A program made the translations under genes and the position numbers. From positions 46,838 through 110,837 of the forward strand of contig NZ_NKUF01000006.1 in NCBI RefSeq assembly GCF_003206495.1: a stretch of DNA of 64,000 bases, written 5' to 3'. The first letter of the stretch is position 1, and each line of letters starts with the position of its first letter. The DNA is from Gluconacetobacter entanii. Lineage in GTDB: Bacteria; Pseudomonadota; Alphaproteobacteria; Acetobacterales; Acetobacteraceae. The notes under the pieces were generated by a model that was not told the DNA's origin, did not search any database, and saw only the letters and a list, made by a program, of their open reading frames with translations. This document shows positions 55,850-63,876 of the stretch, piece by piece.

Positions 55850-56349
55850 CCGCCCCCCTGATGCGCACGGCGCGGCGCGTGATGATGGCGCTCGGGATCG
55901 GGCGGCAGACGGCGGACACAAACGAGGCCCCCAACACGCCCACCGTGCAGGTGGCGCTGGCGGCGGGCGAACTGCGCTCGGACGTGCCGGTCATGCAGGA
56001 ATACGGACTGGCCAGCCGGCCGGTGCCCGGGTCCGACCTGTTTGTCGCATTCATCGGCGGCGACCGCACGCGCGGCGTCGTCATCGCCACGGGTGACCAG
56101 CGCGGCCGGCCGAAAGACCTGCAGCCGGGCGAGGTCTGCCTGTTTCACCCGTCCACCGGCAGCCGGATCTGGCTGAAGACGGATGGATCGATCGCCATTG
56201 CACCCTTCAACGGCAAGACCGCGGTCACCGGCGACCTGACCGCCAGCGGCACCATCACCGGAAATGAGGTCGTGGCGCAGGGCGTCAAGTTGTCCTCTCA
56301 CGAACATTCAAACGGCAACGAGGGTCAGGACACCGGTCCTCCCGTCTGA
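55846..56349 (+). CDS. Baseplate assembly protein V (Mu gp45-like spike)
   Basis: 167 residues. LRSDVPVMQEYGLASRPVPG, SDLFVAFIGGDRTRGVVIAT and GSRIWLKTDGSIAIAPFNGK are the OB-fold and beta-helix elements of gp45, the membrane-piercing spike. The C-terminus contains VKLSSHEHSNGNEGQDTGPP, the metal-binding H-x-H tip found in such spikes. Confidence 0.88.
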   Translation: MTAPLMRTARRVMMALGIGRQTADTNEAPNTPTVQVALAAGELRSDVPVMQEYGLASRPVPGSDLFVAFIGGDRTRGVVIATGDQRGRPKDLQPGEVCLFHPSTGSRIWLKTDGSIAIAPFNGKTAVTGDLTASGTITGNEVVAQGVKLSSHEHSNGNEGQDTGPPV

Positions 56350-56359
56350 CGGAAGCATC

Positions 56360-56860
56360 ATGGACATCTCAATTGTCTGGAACGTCCGCGAGGCTCGCGG
56401 CGACTGGCCCATCGTGTCCAGCGATCTGGGATTGGACAATCCCCTGAAATCGGCGGTCATGGTCTCGCTTTTCACAGACCGCGTGGCACCCGATCAGCCG
56501 TCATCCGACGATACGGCAGCAGGAATCCAGTCGCCGTCCGGCCCGATCGGCACGGCATCGGCCGACCGGCGGGGCTGGTGGGGAGATGCGTTCGCGGACC
56601 AGCCGATCGGATCGCGCCTGTGGCAGCTCAAGCGTGCGGTCAAGGTCGGCACGCGCGCCATCCCGCGCGAGATCGAGGACATCTGCCGCGAGGCCCTGCA
56701 ATGGCTGGTCACTGACGGCGTGGCGACATCCGTCACCGTCTCCGCCTGGTGGAACGCCAGCGTGCGCACCATGGCCGAGTTCTCCGTCACCATCACCGAA
56801 CCGGGCAACAGCAGCCCACGGGTTTTCAAATTCTCATGGGCCTGGGAGGGCCTGACCTGA
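56360..56860 (+). CDS. Baseplate protein gp46-like
   Basis: 166 residues from the ATG at 56360. DISIVWNVREARGDWPIVSS, RRGWWGDAFADQPIGSRLWQ and REIEDICREALQWLVTDGVA follow Mu gp46 (GPW/gp25-like wedge component). One base of space to the gp47-like gene. Confidence 0.85.
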   Translation: MDISIVWNVREARGDWPIVSSDLGLDNPLKSAVMVSLFTDRVAPDQPSSDDTAAGIQSPSGPIGTASADRRGWWGDAFADQPIGSRLWQLKRAVKVGTRAIPREIEDICREALQWLVTDGVATSVTVSAWWNASVRTMAEFSVTITEPGNSSPRVFKFSWAWEGLT

Positions 56861-57976
56861 ATGGCGTATCCGCGTCCAACCCTGTCGCAACTGCGTCAGC
56901 AGGCCCTGCAGGACGTCATCAGCGGCGGCATCCCCGGGGTTACGGCCGTCCTGCGGTTCTCTGTACTATATGTACTGTCCATGGTGCTCGCCGGGCTGAC
57001 GTGGTTGCAGTACGGCTATATCGACTGGGTGTCGCTGCAGTCGGTGCCGTGGACCGCGACGGACGAGTTCCTTGAGGGCTGGGGCACGCTCAAGGGCGTG
57101 TATCGCAAGGCCGCTACGGCAGCGTCCGGCACGGCCACCTTTCCCGCCACCGGCACGGACATCATCCCGGCCGGGACCGGACTGATCCTGCTTGGCGGTG
57201 CGGCTGCGACAGCCTCGGCCGACAGCGTGACATCTGGTGGCGTCACGACCGTAAGCTGGACGGCCGACACGACTGGCACCGGCGGCAACGTCGCGGTGGG
57301 CACGACCGTCACCCTGTCCAGCCCGGTTGCGGGTATCCAGACCAGCGGCACGGTCGCGGCCATCACGCAGAGCGGCGCGGACGCCGAGGACGACACCGAT
57401 TACCGTACCCGGGTGATCGACGCCTACCAGGCGCAGGGTCAGGACGGCAAGGCGCAGGACTACGTGGATTGGGCCGAGGCCGTGGCGGGCGTCACCCGTG
57501 CGTGGTGCCTGCCCAATGGCATGGGCGACGGCACGGTCGTCGTGTTCTTCATGATGGACGAGGCCAATGCCGCGACCGGCGGGTTCCCGGTCGGCACGGA
57601 CGGCTGCGCCACGGGTGACGGCCGATACACCACGGCCACGGGCGACCAGTTGACGGTCGCCAACGCGATCCTGCCCGACCAGCCGGTTACGGCGCTGGTC
57701 ATTGCCGCAAGCCCGGTCGCGCAGCCCACGGATTTTGTGATCACTGATCTGGGCACCGGCAACACGACGGCGAATCAGGCGACGATCACCACGGCGCTGA
57801 CGGACATGTTCCGCCGCCTGTCCTCCCCCGGCGGCACGATCAGCCCGAACAACTGGGAGGAAGCGATCTCCGCCCTCGACCTCGACACGTTCGAGGTCGC
57901 ATCCCCCACCGGCCCCGTCACGGGCGCCACCGCCAGCGCCATGCCGACGCTTGGCACCATCACATTCTCGGCGTGA
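56861..57976 (+). CDS. Baseplate J-like protein (Mu gp47)
   Basis: 371 residues. PTLSQLRQQALQDVISGGIP at the N-terminus, AATAASGTATFPATGTDIIP, EDDTDYRTRVIDAYQAQGQD (the conserved D-x-Y/R-x-R patch), GVTRAWCLPNGMGDGTVVVF and SSPGGTISPNNWEEAISALD are typical of gpJ/gp47 wedge proteins that shape the baseplate. Confidence 0.9.
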   Translation: MAYPRPTLSQLRQQALQDVISGGIPGVTAVLRFSVLYVLSMVLAGLTWLQYGYIDWVSLQSVPWTATDEFLEGWGTLKGVYRKAATAASGTATFPATGTDIIPAGTGLILLGGAAATASADSVTSGGVTTVSWTADTTGTGGNVAVGTTVTLSSPVAGIQTSGTVAAITQSGADAEDDTDYRTRVIDAYQAQGQDGKAQDYVDWAEAVAGVTRAWCLPNGMGDGTVVVFFMMDEANAATGGFPVGTDGCATGDGRYTTATGDQLTVANAILPDQPVTALVIAASPVAQPTDFVITDLGTGNTTANQATITTALTDMFRRLSSPGGTISPNNWEEAISALDLDTFEVASPTGPVTGATASAMPTLGTITFSA

Positions 57977-57979
57977 TCC

Positions 57980-58585
57980 ATGGCAGCACCAACCTACAGT
58001 GTCGCAGATTTCCGCACCGCGCTGCTCAACCTGCTGCCGCGTGGCCGGATCTGGTCGCGTGACCCGGATGCGATGCCCTACCAGCTCGCAGCGGTCTGGG
58101 CACCAACGTTCCAGCGCGCGGCGCAGGCGGCGGGCAACCTGATCGCGGATGCCTTCCCGGCGTCCACGGTCAACCTGCTGCCGGAATGGGAGGCCACGCT
58201 GGGCCTGCCCGATCCCTGCGCGGGCGAAAGCCCCACGATCGAACTGCGCCGCAACCAGGTGGTCGCACGACTGACCGATAACGGCGGCGCGTCGGTCCCC
58301 TACTTCGTCCAGTTCGCGGCGACGCTGGGCTACGCGATCACGATCACACAGTTCGCACCGGCCCGCTTCGGCATGGCCCGGTTCGGTGACCTCTATTACG
58401 GCGCGCCGTGGGCCTATGTCTGGCAGGTCAACGCCCCGGCCGTGACCATCAGTTCCGCCCGGTTCGGCGAGGCGCAGTTCGGCGACCGCTACCGCACGTG
58501 GGGCAACCTTGTCCTGGAGTGCGAGATCAAGGCCCGCGCGCCTGCCCATACCACGGTCCTGTTCAACTATTCAGGTGAGCAATAA
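57980..58585 (+). CDS. Baseplate/tail protein gp48-like (DUF2313)
   Basis: 201 residues. SVADFRTALLNLLPRGRIWS, FPASTVNLLPEWEATLGLPD and CAGESPTIELRRNQVVARLT match the DUF2313/gp48 family that links baseplate to fibre. The stop overlaps the fibre gene start by one base. Confidence 0.87.
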   Translation: MAAPTYSVADFRTALLNLLPRGRIWSRDPDAMPYQLAAVWAPTFQRAAQAAGNLIADAFPASTVNLLPEWEATLGLPDPCAGESPTIELRRNQVVARLTDNGGASVPYFVQFAATLGYAITITQFAPARFGMARFGDLYYGAPWAYVWQVNAPAVTISSARFGEAQFGDRYRTWGNLVLECEIKARAPAHTTVLFNYSGEQ

Positions 58586-59418
58586 TGTTCAGATTGGCAA
58601 ACGGCACGCAGGTGTCCGACCTCCCCGCACCGCCTGCCGCCATCGGCACGCCCGGGTTCGCGACGGCGGGCGTCGTGGGCGGGCAGATGCCCTCCATCAT
58701 CGATCCCGACGCGTTCAATGTGCATCAGGAAGAACTGATGGCGATCCTTGCGGCCGCTGGCCTCAATGAGGATCGCAGTAACAGCGCACAGGTGCTCGCC
58801 GCGCTTCGGATGCTGTTTGTCACGCTCGGCGGTGGCAAATACCAGGTCGCGGGCGCGGTGATGCTTGGGCGTGACACCACGTTCCCCGGCCTGCGCTACA
58901 GCTATATCGGCACCGATGGCAAGACGGTCATGGACGGCGGTTACCTCGTGTCCTCGTACGGCACCCTCCTGTCCGGTTCGACGCAGGTGGGCGACCTGAC
59001 GATCGGGCCGGACGGCCGCCTGTCCTTCCAGTCCGTGAAGATGGCGGGTTCCTACGGTGTGACGGCGCTGCTGTCGGATATCGTCGCCGGGACGGGACTG
59101 GGGAATTCGCAGGGCACGAACGGCTATCAGATCCTGCCCGGTGGGACGGTCCTGCAATACGGCGCCAGCAGTTCCGGCAGTGGCGGGTATTCGACCCCGA
59201 ATTTCCCGGTCGCCTTCCCGACCAAATGTGAGGGAATGATCGTGGTTGAATCGGCCGCCACCACGAACTGGGCAGCCGGGAAACCCACGCTGCACGGTGT
59301 GCAGGGCTATCCCAGCAAGGTGCAGGCCGACGTCTATTCAATGATTTTTTCCGGTTCTGGCGGTGGATGGGGCGGAATGAACGGCCTCGGATATTTCTGG
59401 TGGGCGTGGGGATACTGA
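58585..59418 (+). CDS. Tail fibre protein
   Basis: 277 residues. N-terminal attachment part (RLANGTQVSDLPAPPAAIGT, then INVHQEELMAILAAAGL-like region after PSIIDPDAFN), a Gly/Ser/Thr-rich beta middle, and a C-terminal receptor-binding end (GGTVLQYGASSSGSGGYSTP ... GLGYFWWAWGY) resembling gp53-like fibre tips. Likely determines host adsorption. ATG at 58585. Confidence 0.82.
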   Translation: MFRLANGTQVSDLPAPPAAIGTPGFATAGVVGGQMPSIIDPDAFNVHQEELMAILAAAGLNEDRSNSAQVLAALRMLFVTLGGGKYQVAGAVMLGRDTTFPGLRYSYIGTDGKTVMDGGYLVSSYGTLLSGSTQVGDLTIGPDGRLSFQSVKMAGSYGVTALLSDIVAGTGLGNSQGTNGYQILPGGTVLQYGASSSGSGGYSTPNFPVAFPTKCEGMIVVESAATTNWAAGKPTLHGVQGYPSKVQADVYSMIFSGSGGGWGGMNGLGYFWWAWGY

Positions 59419-59421
59419 TAA

Positions 59422-59820
59422 ATGTCGACGAATTATTACTTTTCCGCGTCGAACAACGCGTTTTATCCCGTGGTGCTCCAGGCGCAGTACGAGGCGGCAG
59501 GAACCTGGCCGACTGATGCGGTCGCGGTGGCCGACGCCGTGTTCGAGACTTACGGCTCCGGTGCGCCGCCCGCCGGGCAGGTGCGTGGCGTGGCGTCTGA
59601 CGGAACCCCCACATGGGTGACTGCAACCCCGCGCGCGATTCCCCTGACGACGCAGGCCGCCAGTGCGCTGGCACAGGCGCAGCAGACCGTCTGGGCGGAT
59701 TACGGTTCGCTCGGGCAGGCTGTCCCCGCCGCGTGGGTCACGTATCAGACCGCCCTGCGGGCGATCGTCAACGGCACCGACACCACCAGCACGACGCTGC
59801 CTGCAGCGCCGACCAGCTGA
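59422..59820 (+). CDS. Tail fibre assembly-like protein
   Basis: 132 residues. NYYFSASNNAFYPVVLQAQY at the N-terminus and LTTQAASALAQAQQTVWADY near the middle are in keeping with chaperones encoded directly after fibre genes. Followed by a terminator at 59850-59870. Confidence 0.65.
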   Translation: MSTNYYFSASNNAFYPVVLQAQYEAAGTWPTDAVAVADAVFETYGSGAPPAGQVRGVASDGTPTWVTATPRAIPLTTQAASALAQAQQTVWADYGSLGQAVPAAWVTYQTALRAIVNGTDTTSTTLPAAPTS

Positions 59821-59849
59821 TCCAGATCGCAACAATTGCGCCTGCCACA

Positions 59850-59870
59850 CCGCCATCGAGGCGGTTTTTT
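59850..59870 (+). terminator. Terminator after the fibre genes
   Basis: CCGCC-ATCGA-GGCGG followed by six T. The same stem and T tract occur at 61202-61222. Confidence 0.8.
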
Positions 59871-59886
59871 ATTGCCTGGAACACAG

Positions 59887-60336
59887 ATGACCGAAGTCCT
59901 GACGCCGGATGTGCACGACATCCTTGATGACCATGGGGAGCGTATCGGCTTCCTTGAACGCTGGCGCGACAGTGCCGACGGAAAGATTGACGATACGCGC
60001 CGGGAAGTCGGCGCCATCCGGGCCGAAATGCAGGCCCAGTATGCCACGACATCATCCGCCCTGGAGCGTCAGTCCCGCGACATGCAGGATCTGACCCGGC
60101 AACTGGCCGAACAGAACGGCGCGCAGAAGGAACGCAATCGGCTGGAGGCGGCCAAGCTGACCAAGGCGCGGATTGCCGAAAGCCGGTGGAAAAAGCGCGC
60201 GGCCGTGCTGGGCATCGTCTTCACGCTGCTGGCCACTGTCGGGGGCACCCTGCTGTCGAGCCAGACATGGGACGACTTCTTTTTCGCCAACGTGCCGTTC
60301 CTGCATCACCATCATATCATCGGGGCACTGCAATGA
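59887..60336 (+). CDS. Coiled-coil membrane protein, possible lysis accessory
   Basis: 149 residues from the ATG at 59887. N-terminal helix with ILDDHGERIGFLERWRDSAD and a long coiled coil (REVGAIRAEMQAQYATTSSA, QDLTRQLAEQNGAQKERNRL), then one membrane span near residues 108-130 (AAVLGIVFTLLATVGGTLLS) and a His-rich end (HHHHIIGALQ). Lies first in the lysis cassette, as spanin- or holin-associated proteins do. Role inferred from position. Confidence 0.6.
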   Translation: MTEVLTPDVHDILDDHGERIGFLERWRDSADGKIDDTRREVGAIRAEMQAQYATTSSALERQSRDMQDLTRQLAEQNGAQKERNRLEAAKLTKARIAESRWKKRAAVLGIVFTLLATVGGTLLSSQTWDDFFFANVPFLHHHHIIGALQ

Positions 60337-60824
60337 CCGGCCTGTGCGTGGCGCAGTTCAAGCGCACGATCGTGTCTCCTGCCCTGGCGCATATCGGGCT
60401 GGACGGGGATGCGGCGGTCAACCTGCTGACCGGCACGGCGCTGGTGGAAAGTGGCCTGACCTTTGTCGCGCAGGTCGTGGCGGGAGGTACCGGACCTGCG
60501 CGCGGCCTGTGGCAGATGGAACCATTCACCCACGATGACATATGGACGACGTTCCTGTCCGATGCGCGGCTGGCATCCCTGCGGGGCGCGGTGCTCGACC
60601 TGCTGTCGCGCTGGCCGTCGCGTGCGGCGCAGTTGCCGGGCAACCTGCCCTACGCCTGCGCGATGGCGCGCCTGAAATACTACCGTGCGCCGGGACCGCT
60701 GCCCGCAGCCGATGATGCGGCCGGGCAATGCCGTTACTGGAAATCGAACTACAACACGTCGCTGGGCGCGGGCGCTGCGGACAGCACGCATGTCGCCCTG
60801 TTCCAGCAGGCGATCGAGGCCTGA
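60333..60824 (+). CDS. Lysozyme/transglycosylase-like protein, endolysin candidate
   Basis: 163 residues from the ATG at 60333 (overlap of four bases). AAVNLLTGTALVESGLTFVA carries a Glu in an E-S-G motif as in soluble lytic transglycosylases, followed by GTGPARGLWQMEPFTHDDIW and LPYACAMARLKYYRAPGPLP. No signal peptide. Together with the two neighbouring membrane proteins it makes a plausible endolysin-holin cassette. Confidence 0.65.
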   Translation: MTGLCVAQFKRTIVSPALAHIGLDGDAAVNLLTGTALVESGLTFVAQVVAGGTGPARGLWQMEPFTHDDIWTTFLSDARLASLRGAVLDLLSRWPSRAAQLPGNLPYACAMARLKYYRAPGPLPAADDAAGQCRYWKSNYNTSLGAGAADSTHVALFQQAIEA

Positions 60825-60826
60825 CC

Positions 60827-61165
60827 ATGGACCCACCCACACTTCTGCAGGACGTCCTGTCGCTGCTCCCGACGCAATATGCCGGGGATATCGCCGTGAT
60901 CGTGTCGTTCCTGATCTCCACCTGCGCCCTGATTGCGCGATTCTGGCGCCCGCCGGATCCCGCATCCCGCTGGGTCGTGGTCTGGACAATCGTGACCGCC
61001 ATAGCCCAAGCGCGCGGCTGGAACCTGCCCGCCTACCAGCCAGGCAAGAAGGCCGCGATGGTCCCGGCCACCGTGCCGCGCCAGACGGTCGAGCAGCTGC
61101 TCGACGTGCCGCCGGGTTCAACCCGTCCGGGCAGGCCGCCGACGCGCGCATCCCCGCCCGGCTGA
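60827..61165 (+). CDS. Holin-like membrane protein
   Basis: 112 residues from the ATG at 60827. Two hydrophobic segments: AGDIAVIVSFLISTCALIAR and SRWVVVWTIVTAIAQARGW, then a basic/proline C-terminal tail (STRPGRPPTRASPPG). Small size, two spans and charged tail next to the endolysin candidate fit a class II-type holin; no direct proof. Confidence 0.55.
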   Translation: MDPPTLLQDVLSLLPTQYAGDIAVIVSFLISTCALIARFWRPPDPASRWVVVWTIVTAIAQARGWNLPAYQPGKKAAMVPATVPRQTVEQLLDVPPGSTRPGRPPTRASPPG

Positions 61166-61201
61166 CTGGCCGGTCCCAGATCAATCATCATCATTCCCCA
61201 A

Positions 61202-61222
61202 CCGCCCGAGAGGCGGTTTTTT
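61202..61222 (+). terminator. Terminator after the lysis cassette
   Basis: CCGCC-CGAGA-GGCGG followed by six T; same stem as the terminator at 59850-59870. Confidence 0.8.
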
Positions 61223-61240
61223 CATATGGAGACGCCAGAC

Positions 61241-61561
61241 ATGGCCGACACCGATACCACCACCGCCATTCCCGCCCTCGAAAACCTGATCGAAACCGCG
61301 CTCGGCAAGGGCGACACGACCGCAACCCAGGCTGATATCGCCCTGGCGGGCAACCTGCTGCAGACGCTGATTCCGGTTATCGTCGAGAAAGCCGCGCCGA
61401 ACCTGGACCTGTCCGGCATCGATGCCGCCCTGACCAAGATCCTGACCGGCATCACGGACCTGAAGGACGCGATCGCGACGAAGCCTGTTGCGGCCGCACC
61501 TGCGGCGAACGCCACGGTCGGCGTGCCGCGCCCGTCCGTGCCGGGCCAGCCCGCGCACTGA
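61241..61561 (+). CDS. Hypothetical phage protein, 106 aa
   Basis: From the ATG at 61241 (GGAG about 9 bases upstream; an in-frame ATG at 61226 is possible). Ala/Thr/Leu-rich helical protein (IPALENLIETALGKGDTTAT, AGNLLQTLIPVIVEKAAPNL) with a Pro-rich C-terminus. Not recognised. Confidence 0.55.
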   Translation: MADTDTTTAIPALENLIETALGKGDTTATQADIALAGNLLQTLIPVIVEKAAPNLDLSGIDAALTKILTGITDLKDAIATKPVAAAPAANATVGVPRPSVPGQPAH

Positions 61562-61576
61562 CCTGTCAACCGGAAC

Positions 61577-61598
61577 CGGCCGGTCTGTAAACCGGCCG
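61577..61598. repeat. Hairpin repeat, copy 3
   Basis: CGGCCGGT / ACCGGCCG stem with a 6-base loop, directly after the 106-residue gene. Same stem core and loop length as the copies at 29972 and 30667. Confidence 0.55.
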
Positions 61599-61720
61599 CC
61601 GGACCACACATGTCCTGACACCTGACAGATAGCCCACCCGTTTCCACGCAAAAATGGCCGTTTCCTGCGGCCCGCCGGGACGGGTGGACTATTTGCGTTT
61701 CCAGACTGGAAAACTCGCCC

Positions 61721-62329
61721 ATGAACAACCCTGTCAACCTCGTCACCGGCCGCCGTGGTTTCCTCGGCCTTGGCGCCGGTATCGCCGCCACCGCCGCACT
61801 GGGAGCCTGCACCGTCAGCAAGTCCGGCAACGTCACGACCGTCACCCTGAACGTGGCGGAGATCAAGGATTACGGACAGGCGGGCCTGAACGCAGTCACC
61901 CTCGTCCTGTCCATCGCGGCCGTGGCCAGCGCGATCGGTACGCCCGCCGTGGGTGTGATCAGCCTGGCCGACACGGCGCTGTCCACCGCCCTGACCAGTT
62001 TTGCCACGGCGGCCGGATCCACGCTGACGATCACCTATGACGACACGAACTGGAAAACCCGGGTGGACAGCATCCTGTCCGGCCTGACCACGCTGCAGAC
62101 GGACCTGACCGCTGCAATCACCGGGGCGTCCACGAAGGTGTCCAGTGCGGACCTGTCCAACGCCAACACCGCCCTGTCCGCGCTGGGCACGGTCGTGTCG
62201 GCGTTCAAGGGCGTGCTGGACAGTGTGGCCGTGCGGCGCAATGTCGGCGCCATGGCTGCTGCTACCGTCCCGCCCTCCAAGGCGCAGGTGCAGCAGGCGC
62301 TCCAGGTGCTGGGGGTGACGGCGGGATGA
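61721..62329 (+). CDS. Tat-type lipoprotein
   Basis: 202 residues. The N-terminus has twin arginines (TGRRGFLGLG), a hydrophobic core (AGIAATAALGAC) and a lipobox with Cys at residue 29 (ALGAC), so it should be exported by Tat and lipidated. The mature part is Ala/Thr/Ser-rich and helical (NAVTLVLSIAAVASAIGTPA). An exported lipoprotein encoded near the lysis genes of a prophage could be a superinfection-exclusion or lysogenic-conversion factor; that is an inference. Confidence 0.7.
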   Translation: MNNPVNLVTGRRGFLGLGAGIAATAALGACTVSKSGNVTTVTLNVAEIKDYGQAGLNAVTLVLSIAAVASAIGTPAVGVISLADTALSTALTSFATAAGSTLTITYDDTNWKTRVDSILSGLTTLQTDLTAAITGASTKVSSADLSNANTALSALGTVVSAFKGVLDSVAVRRNVGAMAAATVPPSKAQVQQALQVLGVTAG

Positions 62330-62631
62330 ACAGCTCCGAAGAAAAGATCGAATGGGAAATTGTCGCAAAAAAGCTGACAGCCCCGCGCCTGACGCCGGAA
62401 GCGATTGATGGGGTTATCGCGGATGAACAGTATTGGATCGCACCGGGCAAGACGCTGACCATCTGCGTTCTGACCCTGCGCAACGGTTTCACAGTGACCG
62501 GCGAAAGCGCCTGCGCCAGTCCCGACAACTTCGACGAGGAACTGGGACGCAAGATCGCGCGCAGGAATGCCCGTGAGAAGATCTGGCCTCTGGAGGGCTA
62601 CCTGCTACGGCAGCGCCTTCACGACGCATGA
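62326..62631 (+). CDS. Gp49-like phage protein
   Basis: 101 residues, coupled to the lipoprotein gene by overlap. KLTAPRLTPEAIDGVIADEQ, TLRNGFTVTGESACASPDNF and NAREKIWPLEGYLLRQRL follow the phage Gp49-like family, whose role is unknown. Start ATG at 62326. Confidence 0.75.
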   Translation: MNSSEEKIEWEIVAKKLTAPRLTPEAIDGVIADEQYWIAPGKTLTICVLTLRNGFTVTGESACASPDNFDEELGRKIARRNAREKIWPLEGYLLRQRLHDA

Positions 62632-62762
62632 GCCCTTTCGTGCAAGGTGTGATGGCCGGTGCGGGCGGCGTGACCGTTCTCATCGGGCTGCTGGTTACTG
62701 TCCCCCTCAAGCTGCATGCGCTCTACATGGCGGCGCAGTTACGGAACCGGGGACTGGAGTAA
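62628..62762 (+). CDS. Small membrane protein, 44 aa
   Basis: ATGA overlap with the Gp49-like gene. The product MSPFVQGVMAGAGGVTVLIG then LLVTVPLKLHALYMAAQL is one hydrophobic span with a basic C-terminus. Real translation is supported by the tight coupling; function unknown. Confidence 0.55.
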   Translation: MSPFVQGVMAGAGGVTVLIGLLVTVPLKLHALYMAAQLRNRGLE

Positions 62763-62827
62763 TTCCATTCCCCCCTCGACCAAGGGGGCAGCGGCAAATG
62801 CTGCTGCCCGCGATGTCAGGTCCATGG

Positions 62828-63259
62828 TCACGCGACCTCCCGTACCTCGACTGTCGCCTGCCGCCCAAGCGCATGAAGGGCGGCCTCGACGCGTCCGATC
62901 TTGCTTTCATGCAGCAGATCGCGCAGGCGACGCACGGATGATTCCGCCACGCCCAGTCGGCGCGCCAGCTCCACGTTGCTGACCCTGTTCTCCAGCATTG
63001 CCGTATGCAGCGCCAACTTGGCCGCTTCCAGCATGGGCACATAGACCAGAAGGCGACCATTGGCCGCGGGCGGCACTGGCACGGTCGCGCCGTCGTCCAC
63101 ATAGATGGACAGGGACGTGACCAGCAGGTCCTGCGCCTCGCGCAGCGCCTCCTCCCGGGTTGCGCCATCGGTCGCCCCTGGCAACCCCTCGAATGAAGCC
63201 GTGATGGTGCCGTCCGGATTGGTCTCCAGATCGACCGGGTAAGCGTAAAGCATCCTCAT
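62828..63259 (-). CDS. hicB: HicB-family antitoxin
   Basis: 143 residues. N-terminal HicB fold (YAYPVDLETNPDGTITASFE, GLPGATDGATREEALREAQD) and a C-terminal HTH (NVELARRLGVAESSVRRLRD) that would repress its own promoter. It overlaps hicA by four bases on the minus strand, opposite to the surrounding late genes. Neutralises HicA by direct binding. Confidence 0.88.
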   Translation of the reverse strand: MRMLYAYPVDLETNPDGTITASFEGLPGATDGATREEALREAQDLLVTSLSIYVDDGATVPVPPAANGRLLVYVPMLEAAKLALHTAMLENRVSNVELARRLGVAESSVRRLRDLLHESKIGRVEAALHALGRQATVEVREVA

Positions 63260-63468
63260 ACCTCCAGATCGGTTTCGGTCAGCCCGAGATCCCTGAGGAT
63301 CTTGCGGAACGTGCCGGTGGCCATGTCACCGCGATGGTTCGATACCACCGTCGGCTTGCCGTTCAGCCGCACCACGATGTGCGACCCCTTCCCCTTACGT
63401 TCGGTCATGTCCCAGCCATTCTTGTTGGCGAGGCGGCGGAGACGGGCGAGGAGGTCAGCGGCTTTCAT
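63256..63468 (-). CDS. hicA: HicA-family mRNA interferase toxin
   Basis: 70 residues from the ATG at 63466-63468; a GTG six codons upstream is possible. The HicA pattern is complete: GWDMTERKGKGSHIVVRLNG, the catalytic His in KGSH, then VSNHRGDMATGTFRKILRDL and GLTETDLEV. It cuts mRNA when free of HicB. Toxin first, antitoxin second is the usual hicAB order. In a prophage it may stabilise lysogeny. Confidence 0.9.
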   Translation of the reverse strand: MKAADLLARLRRLANKNGWDMTERKGKGSHIVVRLNGKPTVVSNHRGDMATGTFRKILRDLGLTETDLEV

Positions 63469-63519
63469 GTCCACAATATCGCGCACATATGCGCGAATGT
63501 CAACACAAATCGGTCATAA

Positions 63520-63876
63520 ATGAACGAAATAAGCCCCCGGCTTGCGAACTTGCGCAAGTTTGGCTGTCGCCCGGCGGAAATCCGTCCGGGACAGCCCATG
63601 CTTTCCGTCGTGCGTGGCTTTCTGGCCCGACAGGCTCCGGCGCGCCTGATCCGCACCGGTATCGATCCTGCCCCGCTGATGTTGGGAAATGACGTGCTGG
63701 GGGACTGCACGTCGGCCGGGATCGGCAACCATGCCCGCGCCACGGCGGCGCTCAACAGGTTTCAGGTGGACGTGACCACGGCGCAGGCCGAGGCGTTCTA
63801 TTCCCTGTCCACCGGCTATGTGCCCGGCAATCCAGCCACGGACAACGGTAACCGGCCGTTTGAGGCCGCCTTATGA
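63520..63876 (+). pseudogene. Papain-like/C39-type phage protein, truncated by insertion
   Basis: The frame from ATG 63520 reads RLANLRKFGCRPAEIRPGQP, then LMLGNDVLGDCTSAGIGNHA with a Cys in GDCT-S-A-G as in cysteine peptidase-like phage proteins, and FYSLSTGYVPGNPATDNG. At that point the sequence turns into the end of an IS-like element and the frame closes after eight foreign codons (63852-63876). The rest of the protein, with the expected catalytic His, is missing from the window or lies beyond the element. Confidence 0.65.

Larger units (their letters stand above)
24810..63847. mobile_element. Prophage: lambda-like head with Mu-like contractile tail (boundaries approximate)
   Basis: About 39 kb with the complete order of a temperate tailed phage: leftward operon, repressor and operators, early/replication genes, recombinase, packaging, head, contractile tail, fibre, lysis and accessory genes. 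Left boundary is set near the composition change at 24.77-24.85 kb. The right boundary is not reached as a clean attachment site: the last phage gene is interrupted by an IS-like element at about 63848. No integrase gene is present at either visible end; the only tyrosine recombinase lies at 35973-36848. Several genes are broken, so the prophage may not be inducible. Confidence 0.9.
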
